Source of the DNA: Arthrobacter sp. StoSoilB19
GTDB taxonomy: Bacteria; Actinomycetota; Actinomycetes; Actinomycetales; Micrococcaceae
Assembly (NCBI RefSeq): GCF_019977275.1
Contig: NZ_AP024650.1
Location: 992,001 to 1,056,000 of the forward strand
Direction of reading: 5' to 3'
DNA length: 64,000 bases
The position numbers and the translations under genes are program-made. Of this stretch, positions 39,252 through 48,365 are shown piece by piece (position 1 is the first letter of the stretch; the number at the start of each line of letters is the position of its first letter). The notes under the pieces were generated by a model. It made no database searches and was not told the origin of the DNA. It saw nothing but the letters and a program-made list of their open reading frames with translations.

Positions 39252-39885
39252 GGTTGCTGCCCTCCTCCGGCCAGTACTGCTGGGCTGCCTTTGCGGCATC
39301 CCGCAACTTCCCGCCGTCGAGCATGATGGACGTTTCCTCAAGGCCGAAATCGGTCCACTGGGAAACCAGTCGGAGGCTGCCGGCAGGGGGAAGCGGCCAG
39401 AGCCAGAGCGAGCCGGTGCCCTGGAACTCATCCTCTCCGCCACCGCCGCCGCCATTGTTCAGGACCAGCGCCGGAGGTTCGGGTTCCTGGCCACGCTCCA
39501 CGAAGCCGTGGGGACCCAGCGTGCCGGTGCTGGCTTTGGAACCATCGGGGAACTGGACGCCGAACATCAGGCCGGTCTGTTGTCCGCGGCCACTGCGGAT
39601 GCCCCTTCCCGGCTGGAAGAAGAGGTGCTGCAGGTCGGCCCAGTCTTCGTCGGATTGCTGGTCACGGCGGAACAGCCAGGACAGGTTGAACACGCAGCCG
39701 GTGGAGAACACGTCCGCACTTTTGACCGCCACCACCCTCCACGGAGTCCTGGACACAAACCTGCCGATGTGGACCACGGACGGCAGCTCGTAGACTGGGG
39801 CGCCCGCCCATGGCGGCGGGACGTACCGTTGAGACCTCGGCCTCGGTGGGAGCGGAGGTACTGGAAAGTCCTGGAAGAAGGTCAC
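39244..39885 (-). CDS. Hypothetical protein, beta-rich
   Basis: 213 residues from GTG 39885 (AAGGA 5 bp upstream). It begins VTFFQDFPVPPLPPRPRSQR, then VPPPWAGAPVYELPSVVHIGRF, TGCVFNLSWLFRR, and a glycine run (GGGGGGEDEF) before GSLWLWPLPPAGSLRLVSQW. The alternation of strands looks like a beta-sandwich protein. I do not recognise a family, although similar proteins occur in Arthrobacter. It is followed, with overlap, by a small membrane protein on the same strand. Confidence 0.55.
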   Translation of the reverse strand: MTFFQDFPVPPLPPRPRSQRYVPPPWAGAPVYELPSVVHIGRFVSRTPWRVVAVKSADVFSTGCVFNLSWLFRRDQQSDEDWADLQHLFFQPGRGIRSGRGQQTGLMFGVQFPDGSKASTGTLGPHGFVERGQEPEPPALVLNNGGGGGGEDEFQGTGSLWLWPLPPAGSLRLVSQWTDFGLEETSIMLDGGKLRDAAKAAQQYWPEEGSNHG

Positions 39886-40073
39886 GGTGATCCTTGGGTC
39901 CGCTGGCTGCGACCGACCAGCGGAACAGCGGCAGCGCCGCCATGGATCCCCCAATCCGTCCTTACCCGGCCAGTCTAGCCTCCGGTTTGCCGACCCGCGG
40001 GACGCGCGGGACCCCCGTTGACCCGGTCAATCCCGGCCGCCAAAATGCTGGCCGATGGCTGCCTGGATGTGAT

Positions 40074-40676
40074 GCGGCGGCGGAGGTAGCGTGCGTACTG
40101 TCAATTAGTCATCGCGCGGATGGTGCTTTGCTGGCCGAAACATATGCGCTGGCCAGTTCGCTGCCCTTAACTCTTGCTGCCCTGCGCTCCGGGCATATCT
40201 CTTGGCAGCATGCCCGGACCATGGTGGACCAAACCGCCAGCCTGGACTCTGCAGGCGCAGCCGCCCTGGAAGCGCACTTCCTGGATCCTGACACGCGCAA
40301 CCCGGCCCGGGGTTGCCCGGTCGGAGAGATGCCGGCCCACCGGTTCAAGGCCAAAGCCCGCATCTGGCGCGAACGCAACCACCCGGAGACCCTGGAAGGA
40401 CGCCACGCCAGGAGTGCAGCGGACCGGCGCGTGGAGTACACGCCGGACTGTGACGGGATGGCTTGGATCTCCGCCTATCTGCCCGCCACCACAGCCTCGG
40501 CGGTCTGGAACCGCACCACCGCCATTGCCAGGGGACTCCAAGGCCAGGACGAGCACGGGGCCCTTTCGCAACTCCGCGCTGACGTGCTCTCCGCCGCCCT
40601 GCTCACCGGTGGCGGCAACCAGGACCTCCAAGGAGGCAACAAGCCACCGCTGTGGCCCCATGTGCGGAACCGGTAG
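40074..40676 (+). pseudogene. DUF222/HNH endonuclease remnant
   Basis: The frame carries a clear DUF222 (13E12-type) segment: VACVLSISHRADGALLAETY, LTLAALRSGHISWQHARTMV, AALEAHFLDPDTRNPARGCP and the arginine-rich RFKAKARIWRERNHPETLEG. Intact members have about 450-550 residues and end in a zinc HNH nuclease domain. Here the N terminus is missing, the frame stops soon after VLSAALLTGGGNQ and no HNH domain follows. It is therefore probably a decayed fragment. The upstream part of the open frame (39894-40073) has no clear similarity. Confidence 0.72.
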
Positions 40677-40787
40677 CTCCTCCCTGGGCTCCCTCACGCC
40701 TTTGGTGGGACAATAAAGGTAGGGCACCTGTCACGGCGCCACCCAGGCGTCGGCACGTCCCACTCGAGTAACCAGGAGGGGATCCTG

Positions 40788-41597
40788 GTGGACGCCACCA
40801 CTATCGTTGTCATCGTCCTCGTTGTCCTGCTTCTCATCGCTGCAAGAATGTCCATCCGGATCGTGCGGCAATACGAGAAGGGCGTACTGTTCCGGCTTGG
40901 CAGGGTCATTGGCGTCAGGGATCCGGGCCTGCGGCTGATTGTCCCGATCATCGACCGGCTGCCGCTGGTCAGCCTCCGGATCGTGACCATGCCCATCCAG
41001 TCGCAGGGCATCATCACCCAGGACAACGTCAGCGTGGACGTCTCCGCCGTGGCCTACTACCGGGTGGTGGACGCCGTGAAGTCCGTCATCGCCATTGAGA
41101 ACGTGGCCTCCGCCATCGACCAGATCGCCCAGACTACGTTGCGGAAGGTGGTGGGCCGCCACACCCTGGACCAGACCTTGTCCGAGACCGAACGGATTAA
41201 CGGCGACATCCGCGAAATCCTTGACGTGCTCACCGTCGAATGGGGTGTGGAAGTCACCTTGGTGGAACTCAAGGACATCCAACTGCCGGAAAGCATGAAG
41301 CGCGCCATGGCCCGCCAGGCCGAGGCGGAGCGTGAGAAGAGAGCGAAGATCATTGCGGCCGAAGGCGAGGCCATCGCTGCGGCAGCGCTCGGCGATGCCT
41401 CCGACACCATGATGGCCCACCCGCTGGCACTGCAGCTTCGCAACCTGCAGTCCCTGGTGGAAATCGCGGTGGACAAGAACTCCACGGTGGTGTTCCCCGC
41501 CCCGCTGATGAGCACCATCGGCGAACTTTCCGCGTTCCTGGCGCGCGAGAACCAGGCGGCGTCCGCGGCCGGCCCGTCACCTGTAAAGGCGGCCTGA
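40788..41597 (+). CDS. Slipin / SPFH-domain (band 7) membrane protein
   Basis: 269 residues. An N-terminal membrane helix ([19 protein letters not shown]) is followed by the SPFH domain: [44 protein letters not shown] and [22 protein letters not shown] coiled-coil ([20 protein letters not shown]) and a C-terminal hydrophobic tail end it. Such stomatin-like proteins form membrane microdomain oligomers. AGGAGGGG lies 6 bp before GTG 40788. The usual partner NfeD protease is not adjacent here, so it is of the single-gene type. Confidence 0.88.
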   Translation: MDATTIVVIVLVVLLLIAARMSIRIVRQYEKGVLFRLGRVIGVRDPGLRLIVPIIDRLPLVSLRIVTMPIQSQGIITQDNVSVDVSAVAYYRVVDAVKSVIAIENVASAIDQIAQTTLRKVVGRHTLDQTLSETERINGDIREILDVLTVEWGVEVTLVELKDIQLPESMKRAMARQAEAEREKRAKIIAAEGEAIAAAALGDASDTMMAHPLALQLRNLQSLVEIAVDKNSTVVFPAPLMSTIGELSAFLARENQAASAAGPSPVKAA

Positions 41598-41679
41598 CCC
41601 GCTGTCTGACTCGCGCGCAGCCAAGGAGCGGGCCGGACCCAGCACGCCAGGACTTTCGGTGCGGAACCGCGGCGGCCGC

Positions 41680-41692
41680 TAAAGTCGTGCCA
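41680..41692 (+). promoter_or_regulatory. Leaderless promoter -10 element
   Basis: TAAAGT (41680-41685), six bases, then ATG 41692 of the PpsR gene. No Shine-Dalgarno sequence is present. Confidence 0.5.
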
Positions 41693-42510
41693 TGACCACT
41701 GCTGCTCTACGGCCTGTCTACTTCCTGTCGGACAGTACCGGCATCACCGCGGAAACACTGGGCAATACACTGCTGACGCAGTTCCCGGTGGACAATTTCG
41801 ACCGCGTCACCATTCCCTTCATCACCACCCCCGACCAGGCGAGGTCCGTGGTCCGCACCATCGACGGCCTGGCTGCCGCCGGGCCCCGGCCCCTCGTGTT
41901 TTCCACCGCCGTCAACAGCGAAATACGGCAGATCCTTGGCGGTTGCAACGGTGTGATCGTGGATCTGATCGGCACCCATGTGGGGGTCCTGGAGCAGGCG
42001 CTGGGCACCCCTGCCAGCGGTGAGCCGGGCCGGGCGCATGGGTTGGGGAACGCCGCGCGCTACCAGTCCCGGATGGCCGCCGTCGAGTACGCCATGGAGC
42101 ATGACGACGGGCAGAGCCTGCGTGCGCTGGAGAAGGCCCAGGTGATCCTGGTGGCCCCGTCCCGGTGCGGAAAGACGCCCACCACCATGTACCTGGCGCT
42201 GCAGCACGGGATCTTCGCGGCGAACTTCCCGCTGGTGGATGAAGACTTCCAGCGGGACGGGCTGCCCAAGCCGTTGCGGCCTTTCGTGTCGAAGTGTTTC
42301 GGCCTGTCCTCCAACCCGCTGCGCCTGAGCCAGATCCGTACCGAACGGCGCCCCAGCTCGCCCTACGCATCCCTGCGGCAGTGCGGTTTTGAGCTGCGCA
42401 GCGCCGAGCAGCTGTACGTTTCCCACCGGATCCCGTACCTGAACTCCGCCACCGTCTCCGTGGAGGAAATGGCGGCCACCATCCTGCAGCGGATGAACCT
42501 CAAGCACTAG
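41692..42510 (+). CDS. ppsR: PEP synthase regulatory protein (kinase/pyrophosphorylase)
   Basis: 272 residues, DUF299 family. It begins YFLSDSTGITAETLGNTLLTQF and carries the P-loop-like APSRCGKTPT at about 155-164. PpsR inactivates PEP synthase by ADP-dependent phosphorylation and reactivates it with phosphate, controlling gluconeogenesis. The ppsA gene follows 145 bp downstream on the same strand, which matches the classical partnership. The TAAAGT-N6-ATG arrangement suggests a leaderless transcript. Confidence 0.92.
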   Translation: MTTAALRPVYFLSDSTGITAETLGNTLLTQFPVDNFDRVTIPFITTPDQARSVVRTIDGLAAAGPRPLVFSTAVNSEIRQILGGCNGVIVDLIGTHVGVLEQALGTPASGEPGRAHGLGNAARYQSRMAAVEYAMEHDDGQSLRALEKAQVILVAPSRCGKTPTTMYLALQHGIFAANFPLVDEDFQRDGLPKPLRPFVSKCFGLSSNPLRLSQIRTERRPSSPYASLRQCGFELRSAEQLYVSHRIPYLNSATVSVEEMAATILQRMNLKH

Positions 42511-42655
42511 CCGCCATTTCACAAACGTGGCGTAGCGCACATCATGTGGAAAGTGCGCTGCAGACCTGCCACTGTTGACAGGGTTTTTTCTTCCGGCCGG
42601 CACTACCGTGACGGCCAGCATTGCTTACGCCACCCACTGCAAAGGAGCAGCAATC

Positions 42656-45076
42656 ATGACGACAGACGTTCTGTGGTTCTCTGAACTTGGACTCAAGGAC
42701 CTGGACAAGGTGGGCGGCAAGAACGCCTCACTGGGCGAGATGGTGCAGAACCTGACCTCGGCCGGCGTCCAGGTTCCGGACGGCTTCGCCACTACGGCAG
42801 ACGCCTACCGCCGGTTCCTGTCCGACTCCGGACTGGACCAGAAGATCGCCGATCGCCTGGTGGGGCTGGACACGGATGACGTGACGGCCCTGGCCTCCGC
42901 CGGCCAGGAAATCCGCTCCCTGGTCCGGGATACGCCCTTCCTGCCCGACTTCGAAGCACAGGTCCGCGAGGCGTACCAGCAGCTGGTGGACAAGCATGCC
43001 GGCTCCGCGGACCTGTCCTGGGCGGTCCGGTCCAGCGCCACGGCGGAGGACCTGCCCGATGCCTCGTTCGCCGGGCAGCAGGAGACCTTCCTGAACGTCC
43101 GCGGGATCGAGAACATCCTGCAGGCCATCAAGGACGTCTTCGCGTCGCTCTACAACGACCGCGCCATCGCCTACCGCGTGCACCACAAGTTCGAACACGC
43201 CGAGGTGGCACTCTCGGCCGGCATCCAGCGCATGGTGCGCTCCGACGTCGGCGCTTCCGGCGTCATGTTCACCATGGACACCGAGTCCGGCTTCCAGGAC
43301 GCCGTGTTCGTCACCTCCTCCTACGGGCTGGGTGAAGCCGTGGTGCAGGGTGCGGTGAACCCGGACGAGTTCTACGTGTACAAGCCCGCCCTGGCGGCCG
43401 GCCGCCCGGCGATCCTCAAGCGCGGCCTGGGGGAGAAGGCCCTGCAGATGACGTACACCAACAACAGCGAGATCGGCCGCACCATCGACTTCGTGCCGGT
43501 GGAGGCTTCGCTGCGCTCGCGCTTCAGCCTGACGGACGACGACGTGGAGCAGCTTGCCCGCCACGCCGTGGCCATTGAGAAGCATTACGGCCGTCCGATG
43601 GACATTGAGTGGGGCAAGGACGGGACCGACGGCGGCCTCTACATCCTGCAGGCACGCCCGGAAACCGTGCAGTCCCGCCGGGCCCCGGGCAGCATGAGCC
43701 GTTTCCGCCTGAACGCAACCGGCCCGGTGCTGGTGGAAGGCCGGGCCATCGGGCAGCGGATCGGGGCCGGCAAGGTCCGGATCCTTACCGCCATCGACCA
43801 GATGGCGTCGTTCCAAACCGGCGACGTGCTGGTGGCGGACATGACCGACCCCGACTGGGAACCGATCATGAAGCGCGCCTCCGCCATCGTCACCAACCGC
43901 GGCGGACGCACCTGCCACGCCGCCATCATCGCCCGCGAACTGGGGATTCCCGCCGTCGTGGGCACCGGCAACGCCACGGACACGCTGTCCGACGGCCAGG
44001 AAGTCACCGTGTCCTGCGCCGACGGCGAGACGGGGGCCATCTACGAGGGCCTGCTGGACTTCAGCGTTGAGGAAACCGGCATCACCAACCTGCCCGAGGC
44101 GCCGGTGAAGGTCATGATGAACGTGGGCACCCCCGAGCAGGCGTTCACCTTCGCGCAGCTGCCCAACCACGGCGTGGGCCTGGCCCGGCTGGAGTTCATC
44201 ATCAGCCGGCAGATCGGCATCCACCCCAAGGCCCTGCTGAACCTGGACAGCCAGCCTGCGGATGTGGCCGCCGAGATCCGGGAACGGATCAGCGCCTACG
44301 ACAGCCCCCGCGAGTACTACATCAAGCGCCTGGCCGAGGGCGTGGCCACCATCGCCGCCGCCTTTGCGCCGGAACCGGTGATCGTCCGGATGTCCGACTT
44401 CAAGTCCAACGAGTACGCCAACCTCATCGGTGGCCCGGCGTACGAGCCGCATGAAGAGAACCCGATGATCGGCTTCCGCGGCGCGTCCCGGTACCTGGAG
44501 CCGTCCTTCCGGGACTGCTTCGACCTTGAGTGCGAGGCCCTCTCTTTCGTGCGAAACGAGATGGGGCTGACCAACGTCAAGCTCATGATCCCGTTCGTGC
44601 GCACCCTGGACGAGGCGCGGGGCGTCATCGAACTGCTCGCCGAGAACGGGCTGCGCCGCGGCGAGAACGGCCTCGAGGTGATCATGATGTGCGAGCTGCC
44701 CTCCAACGCACTGCTCGCCGACGAGTTCCTCGAGTACTTCGACGGCTTCTCCATCGGCTCCAACGACATGACCCAGCTGACCCTTGGCCTGGACCGGGAC
44801 TCGGCGATTGTGGCCAACAGCTTCGATGAGCGGGACCCGGCCGTGAAGAAGCTGCTGAGCATGGCCATCAAGGCCTGCAGGGCCCGCGAAAAGTACGTCG
44901 GCATCTGCGGCCAGGGCCCCAGCGACCACCCCGACTTCGCCGAGTGGCTGGTACAGGAAGGCGTCAATTCCGTCTCCCTGAACCCGGACACCGTGGTGGA
45001 CACCTGGCTTCGGCTCGCCGGGGCCTCAGCTGACGCTTCGGAAGGTGCAGCCGTGGCCGCCGTCGGGGCAGCCTGA
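42656..45076 (+). CDS. ppsA: Phosphoenolpyruvate synthase
   Basis: 806 residues, full length. The N-terminal ATP-grasp-like PEP/pyruvate-binding domain contains [15 protein letters not shown] and [28 protein letters not shown]. The phosphohistidine domain has [19 protein letters not shown] with the catalytic His421. The C-terminal TIM barrel has [16 protein letters not shown] and a terminal [15 protein letters not shown]. It makes PEP from pyruvate, ATP and water for gluconeogenesis. AAAGGAG precedes ATG 42656. PpsR, just upstream, controls it. A hairpin (45101-45140) ends the transcript. Confidence 0.95.
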   Translation: MTTDVLWFSELGLKDLDKVGGKNASLGEMVQNLTSAGVQVPDGFATTADAYRRFLSDSGLDQKIADRLVGLDTDDVTALASAGQEIRSLVRDTPFLPDFEAQVREAYQQLVDKHAGSADLSWAVRSSATAEDLPDASFAGQQETFLNVRGIENILQAIKDVFASLYNDRAIAYRVHHKFEHAEVALSAGIQRMVRSDVGASGVMFTMDTESGFQDAVFVTSSYGLGEAVVQGAVNPDEFYVYKPALAAGRPAILKRGLGEKALQMTYTNNSEIGRTIDFVPVEASLRSRFSLTDDDVEQLARHAVAIEKHYGRPMDIEWGKDGTDGGLYILQARPETVQSRRAPGSMSRFRLNATGPVLVEGRAIGQRIGAGKVRILTAIDQMASFQTGDVLVADMTDPDWEPIMKRASAIVTNRGGRTCHAAIIARELGIPAVVGTGNATDTLSDGQEVTVSCADGETGAIYEGLLDFSVEETGITNLPEAPVKVMMNVGTPEQAFTFAQLPNHGVGLARLEFIISRQIGIHPKALLNLDSQPADVAAEIRERISAYDSPREYYIKRLAEGVATIAAAFAPEPVIVRMSDFKSNEYANLIGGPAYEPHEENPMIGFRGASRYLEPSFRDCFDLECEALSFVRNEMGLTNVKLMIPFVRTLDEARGVIELLAENGLRRGENGLEVIMMCELPSNALLADEFLEYFDGFSIGSNDMTQLTLGLDRDSAIVANSFDERDPAVKKLLSMAIKACRAREKYVGICGQGPSDHPDFAEWLVQEGVNSVSLNPDTVVDTWLRLAGASADASEGAAVAAVGAA

Positions 45077-45100
45077 CCGGGAACGCTTGACGATCAAAGG

Positions 45101-45140
45101 GGCGGTTCCGCCACTGCCGACAGGTGGTGACGGAACCGCC
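45101..45140 (+). terminator. ppsA terminator
   Basis: GGCGGTTCCG (45101-45110) pairs with CGGAACCGCC (45131-45140), and a CCAC/GTGG pair lies inside. It is located 25 bp after ppsA. The T-run is poor. Confidence 0.6.
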
Positions 45141-45158
45141 TTCACTGGTTGGACGGTT

Positions 45159-45593
45159 TCACTGGTTGGACGGTTCGGGGAGCAGCCCCAGCTGGCCAAG
45201 AAGTTCCATCTGGTCGAAGTAGGCGTGGTGCGCGGTGATCAGGCCTGCCTCCACTTTGGTGATGTCGCAGCTTCGCACCCGGACCTGCTTTCCTGTCGGC
45301 GGCAGCGTCCCGCCGGTGGGCAGGTTCAGCTGCCCGGTGTTCGTGCCCACCACGAAGCCCTCCAGGATGGCAACGTCCCCGGCCTCATGAGTGGCCACCT
45401 GCTGGTACGTGACGTCCGGCATGGCCTCCCAGAAGTGGAGGAAATAGTTGGTGATCGCCTCGCGGCCGGAGATCTCTCCCTGGTCCGGAGTGCTGATTAC
45501 GGCGCCTTCGGCGTAGCAGCCTGCCAGCGCATCCCTGTCCTTTGCGTCCATGGCCGTCATCAGCCGGCCCATGACGTCACGTGCCTGTCCCAT
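45159..45593 (-). CDS. SnoaL-like/ester-cyclase-type protein
   Basis: 144 residues with the NTF2-like fold of the SnoaL family: MGQARDVMGRLMTAMDAKDRD, then DQGEISGREAITNYFLHFWEAMPDVTY split by the usual conical pocket strands, and ITKVEAGLITAHHAYFDQMELLGQLG at the end, where FD-x-[ML] fits ester-cyclase relatives. The ligand and enzyme activity are unknown. GGAGG lies 5 bp upstream of ATG 45593. It converges on ppsA and diverges from the LuxR gene. Confidence 0.75.
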   Translation of the reverse strand: MGQARDVMGRLMTAMDAKDRDALAGCYAEGAVISTPDQGEISGREAITNYFLHFWEAMPDVTYQQVATHEAGDVAILEGFVVGTNTGQLNLPTGGTLPPTGKQVRVRSCDITKVEAGLITAHHAYFDQMELLGQLGLLPEPSNQ

Positions 45594-45665
45594 TGCAGCC
45601 TCCATTGTGGTTCCCGGTTTTCCTCTACGGACGGCCCGCTTCGTGCGGCGTCCGTAAAAGGAAAA

Positions 45666-45682
45666 GTACGACGGCGGAACAC
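45666..45682 (+). repeat. GTACGACGGCGG element
   Basis: The 17-mer GTACGACGGCGGAACAC is shared exactly with 49310-49326. Both copies lie upstream of a divergent gene pair. No gene is present nearby. Confidence 0.5.
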
Positions 45683-45764
45683 ACCCCCGCGATCCCCGCA
45701 CCAGGGGTTTCGGGGTGCCTGGAAAACCACCCATTTGGGGGATTGCCGGCCTGCCTGCCGGGCG

Positions 45765-45777
45765 GATACTGGAGGTA
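45765..45777 (+). promoter_or_regulatory. Leaderless promoter -10 element
   Basis: GATACT (45765-45770), six bases, ATG 45777. GGAGGT lies immediately before the ATG, too close to serve as a ribosome binding site. Confidence 0.4.
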
Positions 45778-46826
45778 TGTGGGAGGAGCGCGCGGAGCGT
45801 GCCCGGCGGGACATCGCCGCCATGGCCGCCGGCGGGATGGACCTGCCTGTCCTCTATACCTCGGCGCTGGCCGTGGTGCAGCGGGAGGTGCCGTTCGAGC
45901 AAGGGTGCTGGGCCGCCGTCGACCCCGCCTCCATGGTGATGACCTCCGTTACCAACTGGCTGCCGTGGCCGGTGGGTGGGCGCCAGTTCGAGGAGTATTT
46001 CCTCCGCTTTGCCCAGTCCGAATACACAGGCCGGGAACCCAACACCTTCGCCGAGCTGCTGCGCCGGCCCCGCCCCATCGCGAGGATTTCGGATGCGCCG
46101 CACCGTGAGGTGGTCCGCAGCGTCCGGATCAACGACCTGATCAAGCCGCTGGGCTTCGAGCATGAGTTGCGGGCCGCGTTCCGCGTGGACGACTTGTGCT
46201 GGGGCGTGGGGAGCATCTTCCGGGAAGGCGGCAGCGACTTCACCGACCGGGAGGTGGAATTCCTGGGCGCGGTGACTGCCACGCTCGCGTCGGCCACCAG
46301 GGCCGCCGTCCGCGTGGCGCACCCGGCGGGACCGGCCGCCGTCGGGCCTGTCATTGTCCTGGCCGGGCTGCACGGCGACCTCCGCGCGGCCACGCCGGCC
46401 GCCGCCTCCTGGCTTGCCCAGGTGGAGGAAGCTGCGCCCGGGCGCTTCAGCCAGACGCTTTATTCGGTGGTGGCGCAGGCGCATGCGGCGGCATCCGGGA
46501 CGGCGCGGGCCAGGATGCGCGACGCCGGGAACAATTGGGTGGTGCTGCAGGCCAGCAGCCTCATCACCGGCGATGATCCCGAACAGATGGTGGTCACCGT
46601 GGAACCGGCAACCACCCACGACCTCGTGGCCCTGCTGCTGATGGCGTACGGCGTGACCGCCCGGGAACGGGATGTCTGCCTGGAGGTGCTGGCCGGAAGT
46701 TCGACGGCGGAGATCGCCCGGCACCTGTTCATCTCGCCGCACACGGTGCACGACCACTTGAAGTCGCTCTTTGAAAAGGTGGGCGTCGGCAGCCGCGGCG
46801 AGCTGGTGGCCAGGCTCCTAGCCTGA
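45777..46826 (+). CDS. LuxR-family transcriptional regulator
   Basis: 349 residues. The first 200 or so form a GAF-like sensor region (MDLPVLYTSALAVVQREVPF, WAAVDPASMVMTSVTNW). The C-terminal HTH is the LuxR type: LLMAYGVTARERDVCLEVLAGSSTAEIARHLFISPHTVHDHLKSLFEKVG. It resembles stand-alone Micrococcaceae LuxR regulators. The start at 45777 is supported by the spacing from GATACT. The next gene is a CPBP protease 90 bp downstream. The target genes are not known. Confidence 0.8.
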   Translation: MWEERAERARRDIAAMAAGGMDLPVLYTSALAVVQREVPFEQGCWAAVDPASMVMTSVTNWLPWPVGGRQFEEYFLRFAQSEYTGREPNTFAELLRRPRPIARISDAPHREVVRSVRINDLIKPLGFEHELRAAFRVDDLCWGVGSIFREGGSDFTDREVEFLGAVTATLASATRAAVRVAHPAGPAAVGPVIVLAGLHGDLRAATPAAASWLAQVEEAAPGRFSQTLYSVVAQAHAAASGTARARMRDAGNNWVVLQASSLITGDDPEQMVVTVEPATTHDLVALLLMAYGVTARERDVCLEVLAGSSTAEIARHLFISPHTVHDHLKSLFEKVGVGSRGELVARLLA

Positions 46827-46916
46827 CGGGCAGTCTGTTTTAACGGGTCCGAGGACTCTGTGTCCGCGGGCGCCCGCCCTGGAAGCTGGAGGTACAGCCG
46901 GCAACCGGAGGATCCC

Positions 46917-47795
46917 ATGCATGCCTTGGCGGAATCGGTGCGCACGCACCCGCTGTGGTGGTACTACGTTGTTACCTTCCTCTTGTCGTGGGGCGCCATT
47001 GTGCTGGCGGTGTGGGCTGTCACGGGCGGCCTGTCGCCTACGCCGGAGCAGTTCCAGCTCACCATCCCCGTAACCGTGCCGGCGATGCTGCTCGGACCAG
47101 CGTTGGCCAGCCTGGTGCTTACCGGAGTTGCGTCGGGACGGGCAGGCTACCGGGATCTTCGGGCGAGGCTGCTGAGATGGCGTGTGGGCGGGCGCTGGTA
47201 TTTGGCCCTGCTGGTGGCGCCGGTCTGTTTGGCCGCGTTCGTGCTGGTGCTCTGGCTGGCGTCCCCGGATTACGCGCCTCGGATCGCCACGGCTACAGAT
47301 AAGGGCGGCACCATCCTCACTGGACTGGCCATCGGGCTGGCGGCGGGATTTCTCGAGGAAATCGGTTGGACCGGCTTCGCCATCCCCAAGGCGAGGCAGC
47401 GCTTCAGTGTTCTGTGGACGGGAATCCTGGTGGGGGTCCTGTGGGGTGCGTGGCACTTCTTCGTGAATTATTGGGGTGGGGGCGGGACCAATGGCGGGGT
47501 GCCCCTGGGAATCTTCCTGTCGCTGTGGCTGGTGGCCGTCCTCGTCGGCCAGCTTACGGCGTACCGGGTGCTCATGGTGTGGGTTTACGACCATACAGGC
47601 AGCGTGCTCCTGGCAGCGCTGATGCACGTGAGCCTCGCGGCGTTCCAGTACATCCTCAACCCGCTGACACCTGGCATTCCGCAGCAGGTCTATCCCTGGG
47701 GCCAGGCGGCCGCCATGTGGCTGCTGGTTGCTGCCGTGGCCCTTGCCCGCCGCGGGGACCTCACAAAACAAGGAACGACGACGGCGCCGGCATGA
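46917..47795 (+). CDS. CPBP-family intramembrane metalloprotease
   Basis: 292 residues, about eight membrane helices. The CPBP (CAAX-protease and bacteriocin-processing) motifs are visible: EEIGWTGFAIPK near residues 147-158 (the EE pair that activates water), VLWGAWHFFVNYW near 178-190 (the HxxN-like metal motif) and LAALMHVSLAAFQ near 238. Such proteases process membrane substrates or confer peptide immunity. GGAGGATCCC precedes ATG 46917. It may be co-transcribed with the LuxR gene. Confidence 0.82.
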   Translation: MHALAESVRTHPLWWYYVVTFLLSWGAIVLAVWAVTGGLSPTPEQFQLTIPVTVPAMLLGPALASLVLTGVASGRAGYRDLRARLLRWRVGGRWYLALLVAPVCLAAFVLVLWLASPDYAPRIATATDKGGTILTGLAIGLAAGFLEEIGWTGFAIPKARQRFSVLWTGILVGVLWGAWHFFVNYWGGGGTNGGVPLGIFLSLWLVAVLVGQLTAYRVLMVWVYDHTGSVLLAALMHVSLAAFQYILNPLTPGIPQQVYPWGQAAAMWLLVAAVALARRGDLTKQGTTTAPA

Positions 47796-47819
47796 GCGCT
47801 GCGAGGCCGAGGCAGCATC

Positions 47820-48326
47820 TCAGTCCGCGCCTTTGCCGGCCAGGATCTGTTCGCGCAGGATGTCCGCGTGGCCGCAGTGCTGGGCGAGTTCCCGCAGCAT
47901 GTGCAGGTACAACCAGCGCAGCGGGAGCGGTCCCCGCCGGTTGCCGGTCACGACGTCGTCGAGGCCCAGAGGGGCGGCCGCGCACCGGGACGCGGCGCAC
48001 GCGTCCCGGTGGGCTTTCCGGACGGAGTCGATGGTGTCGCCGTCGTCCAGGATGAACGACTCGTCAGGAGTGGCGGGGATGCCGATCTCGCTGCGGGGAC
48101 GGCCGGTGAAGGCTTCGTCGAACCAGACCTTCTCCACGAAGGTGGCATGCTTCACCAGCCCCAGCAGGGTGGTGCGGGAGGGAACCAGCCGACGCCGGAC
48201 CTGCTCCTCGGTCAGCCCGTCCAGGCACCCGTTGAGCGCGGCCCGGTGCTCATCCAGGAAGAACTCGAACTGGACACGCGCAGGTTCGTTGATGACGTCG
48301 TCCATCGAGTGGGAGTGGGAAGCCAT
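47820..48326 (-). CDS. DinB-family (DUF664) protein
   Basis: 168 residues forming a four-helix DinB-like bundle. Conserved metal-binding His residues appear as LVKHATFVEKVWFDE and ELAQHCGHADILREQILAG. DinB/DUF664 proteins act as thiol-dependent metalloenzymes or are uncharacterised. TAGGGT-N6-ATG upstream on the same strand indicates a leaderless transcript. It converges on the CPBP gene, 24 bp from its stop. A K+-channel gene lies just upstream on the same strand. Confidence 0.75.
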   Translation of the reverse strand: MASHSHSMDDVINEPARVQFEFFLDEHRAALNGCLDGLTEEQVRRRLVPSRTTLLGLVKHATFVEKVWFDEAFTGRPRSEIGIPATPDESFILDDGDTIDSVRKAHRDACAASRCAAAPLGLDDVVTGNRRGPLPLRWLYLHMLRELAQHCGHADILREQILAGKGAD

Positions 48327-48338
48327 AAGCAGACCCTA
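48326..48338 (-). promoter_or_regulatory. Leaderless promoter -10 element
   Basis: On the minus strand TAGGGT (48338-48333) is followed by six bases and the ATG at 48326-48324 of the DinB-family gene. Confidence 0.5.
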
Positions 48339-48365
48339 GCAAGCCGCGGTTGGCATCGCCCGCGG

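Noticed and set aside
45159..46757. A 532-residue minus-strand protein opposite the LuxR gene
   Set aside because: Only its last 144 residues (SnoaL-like) look like a protein. The rest mirrors the LuxR gene on the other strand.
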